The position numbers and the translations under genes are program-made. The notes under the pieces were generated by a model. It saw only the letters and a program-made list of their open reading frames with translations. It was not told where the DNA came from and did not search any database. A stretch of DNA of 6,663 nt, from the NCBI GenBank assembly GCA_030640215.1, contig DAOWJU010000324.1, forward strand, positions 1 to 6,663, given 5' to 3'. This DNA comes from Desulfuromonadales bacterium. GTDB taxonomy: Bacteria > Desulfobacterota > Desulfuromonadia > Desulfuromonadales > BM103. Of the stretch, positions 5,333 to 6,663 are shown piece by piece (position 1 is the first letter of the stretch; the number at the start of each line of letters is the position of its first letter).

Positions 5333-6276
5333 TGTTCAAATTCACGACTCCCGCTAAATTGAATAAGGCTGGTGTTGTCGGTATGAACCGGCGCAATGTT
5401 GAGTTGATTGCTCAGAACAACCCTCGTCGCCTCTATCCTCTCGTCGATGACAAACTCCAGACCAAGCGGGTTACAGAAGGGGTTGGTATTGCTACTCCTG
5501 CCACAATCGGTGTTGCTCGCACACAATATCATGTCGGGCAATTAGGCGATTTTCTGCGTGACCTTCATGGGTTTGTTATCAAACCATCCAAAGGCAGTGG
5601 CGGTAAAGGCATTCTTGTGATTACTGGCCGTGATGGTGATGACTTTGTCAAACCAAGTGGTAGCCGTGTCACTCTCAAGGAGTTACAGCATCATGTCTCC
5701 AGTACTTTGAGTGGGCTGTACAGTTTAGGTGGCAAGCCGGATGTAGCGATGATCGAGACCTTGGTTGAATTTTCGGATGTCTTCGACGGTTTCTCTTACG
5801 AGGGTGTGCCTGATGTGCGCGTCATCCTTTACCGAGGGTATCCGGTCATGGCTATGACGCGCCTCTCCACACGCGAATCGGACGGCAAGGCCAACCTGCA
5901 TCAAGGGGCTGTGGGCTTAGGCATTGATATTGTTACCGGTCGAAGTCTCAAAGCTGTACAACACGGAAAGCCTATCGAACATCATCCAGATACCGGTCGG
6001 AAGCTGTCAGAACTCAAGGTGCCTTACTGGGAGACTTTGCTGGATCTCACAAGCCGTTGCTATGATGTGACCGGGCTCGGTTATCTTGGCGCGGACATCG
6101 TGCTGGACAAAAAACTTGGACCGTTAGTCTTGGAGCTCAACGCTCGACCAGGCTTGGCAATTCAGATTGCTAACGGCATGGGCATGCGGCCACGCCTGGC
6201 ATTGATCGATTCACAGCGTGGCGTGGAGCGCAATGCAGAAGAACGGGTCGCGCATGTGATGGAGGCCTTTGGGTAA
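5329..6276 (+). CDS. RimK-related ATP-grasp ligase (alpha-L-glutamate ligase-like)
   Basis: 315 residues, no signal peptide, predicted cytosolic. ATP-grasp landmarks in order: Lys41-region substrate/ATP lobe (RLYPLVDDKLQTK), GFVIKPSKGSGGKG (81-94) with Lys85 and the glycine-rich nucleotide loop, Glu143, DVRVILYRG (162-170), the characteristic RLSTRESDGKANLHQGAVG (178-196), Asp256 in GYLGADIVLD, and ELNARPG (269-275) whose Glu269 and Asn271 bind Mg2+. This pattern is that of the RimK-related glutamate-ligase-like family (TIGR02291 type), which activates a carboxylate with ATP and joins it to an amine; the true substrates are not known. The start overlaps the 7TM gene by ATGA and a second ATG follows directly (5332), so Met1 or Met2 may be used; the ribosome site is weak and coupling is likely. 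Last gene of the operon. Confidence 0.88.
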   Translation: MMFKFTTPAKLNKAGVVGMNRRNVELIAQNNPRRLYPLVDDKLQTKRVTEGVGIATPATIGVARTQYHVGQLGDFLRDLHGFVIKPSKGSGGKGILVITGRDGDDFVKPSGSRVTLKELQHHVSSTLSGLYSLGGKPDVAMIETLVEFSDVFDGFSYEGVPDVRVILYRGYPVMAMTRLSTRESDGKANLHQGAVGLGIDIVTGRSLKAVQHGKPIEHHPDTGRKLSELKVPYWETLLDLTSRCYDVTGLGYLGADIVLDKKLGPLVLELNARPGLAIQIANGMGMRPRLALIDSQRGVERNAEERVAHVMEAFG

Positions 6277-6356
6277 CAACACTTCCTCAAACTTGGTGCT
6301 CGTCACCTAAAGCATCTTTAAAAAACCATCACCTTATTGAGCAACAAAGCATGACG

Positions 6357-6380
6357 ACAAACAAAAAGGTTGTTTTTTGT
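6357..6380 (+). terminator. Weak candidate terminator after the ligase operon
   Basis: ACAAACAA pairs with TTGTTTTTTGT around the loop AAAGG, with a 3-T bulge. The stem is AT-rich and weak, and lies about 80 bp after the stop. The T-run is inside the stem, so termination may be inefficient. Confidence 0.25.
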
Positions 6381-6559
6381 GAAAAGTGCTGGGTCTAAAT
6401 GTAACCGTTATAGTAAGGTTAGCTTTCAACTCGCTGGGATTACAATACTTATTTGCAACTTAAATCAGGTCCAGAAGCTTGCAAAGTAGAACATATGAAG
6501 TAGTATTTAGTGCCAAGAGTCGGAATGTTCTGTCTTTATCTCAAGCACTATAAATCTCT

Positions 6560-6587
6560 GTGACCGTTTGATCTCGGTGATTATAAA
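6560..6587 (+). promoter_or_regulatory. Predicted promoter for the gene at the right edge
   Basis: GTGACC (6560-6565) and TATAAA (6582-6587) are 16 bp apart. The -10 match is good and the -35 is moderate. A TGACCG/CGGTGA imperfect inverted repeat (6561-6580) lies across the -35 and spacer and could be an operator. Confidence 0.4.
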
Positions 6588-6616
6588 AATATCGTCTGCG
6601 ATGTCAGGAGAAACAC

Positions 6617-6663
6617 ATGCGTTTTTTTGTTGTATTGGTATTGGGTGTCACTCTGCTGTCCTC
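6617..6663 (+). CDS. Start of an exported protein, cut by the window edge
   Basis: AGGAG at 6606-6610 sits 6 nt before ATG 6617, an excellent ribosome site. The 15 complete codons read M-R-F-F-V-V-L-V-L-G-V-T-L-L-S: a short positive N-terminus followed by a hydrophobic stretch, that is, the beginning of a signal peptide. The function cannot be told from this. Confidence 0.65.
   Translation, partial: MRFFVVLVLGVTLLS

Larger units (their letters stand above)
6277..6616. other. 340-bp AT-rich intergenic region
   Basis: I see no gene here. The only forward reading frame worth naming is a 15-codon ATG frame at 6351 with no ribosome site. The region holds a weak hairpin candidate (about 6357-6380), two TTGCAA words (6453, 6479), and near its right end a promoter and a small dyad (ACCG-8-CGGT, 6563-6578). 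A small RNA cannot be ruled out from the sequence alone. Confidence 0.6.

Noticed and set aside
6295..6307. GGTG-CTCGT-CACC hairpin 18 bp after the ligase stop as a terminator
   Set aside because: The stem is only 4 bp and no T-run follows it.
6351..6398. 15-codon frame containing C-E-K-C, suggestive of a zinc-knuckle peptide
   Set aside because: No ribosome site, very short, and it runs through the candidate terminator hairpin; likely chance.
6559..6580. TGTGA half-site resembling a CRP site
   Set aside because: The matching TCACA half is not at the right 6-bp spacing; only a weak dyad remains.
1..6663. CRISPR array, insertion sequence, tRNA/rRNA or phage attachment site
   Set aside because: Reading through the window I found no regularly spaced repeats, transposase motifs or tRNA-like cloverleaf sequence.

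Overview
The window looks like a chromosomal stretch from a Gram-negative gammaproteobacterium, perhaps a marine or environmental lineage. The evidence is a PqiB/PqiC inter-membrane transport pair, a lipobox lipoprotein, an outer-membrane beta-barrel lipid A deacylase relative, moderate base composition and tight operons. The exact taxon cannot be read from the sequence. No mobile element, RNA gene or CRISPR array is visible.

Layout: (1) Bases 1-1033, + strand: the end of a pqiB-type MCE gene, overlapping by 4 bp a pqiC-type outer-membrane lipoprotein. The pair ends at a hairpin terminator (about 1061-1092) that also works in reverse, because the next genes converge on it. (2) Bases 1113-3043, - strand: a tightly packed three-gene unit read from right to left. 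It holds a two-CBS-domain protein with a HEPN-like C-terminus (RNNLAH), a small HD-domain phosphohydrolase related to the HD part of tRNA nucleotidyltransferases, and a PagL-like acyloxyacyl hydrolase. (3) Bases 3044-3266: a divergent control region with palindromes, direct repeats and a good sigma70-like promoter. (4) Bases 3267-6276, + strand: three genes joined by 4-bp overlaps. They encode an exported retropepsin-like protein of the old 'ATP-dependent zinc protease' family, an inactive transglutaminase domain fused to seven membrane helices, and a RimK-related ATP-grasp ligase. (5) Bases 6277-6616: a long non-coding stretch with a plausible promoter, leading to the first 15 codons of another exported protein.

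The region has a strong cell-envelope theme: lipid transport, lipid A editing and a membrane-spanning ligase/protease cassette. Two units deserve attention. The ligase/7TM/protease operon is a recognisable but functionally poorly understood amide-ligase system. It appears to span the inner membrane, with an exported peptidase on one side and a cytosolic ligase on the other. The CBS-HEPN plus HD pair could be a nucleotide-sensing RNase with an RNA-end or nucleotide phosphohydrolase, which is an inference from motifs and gene coupling.
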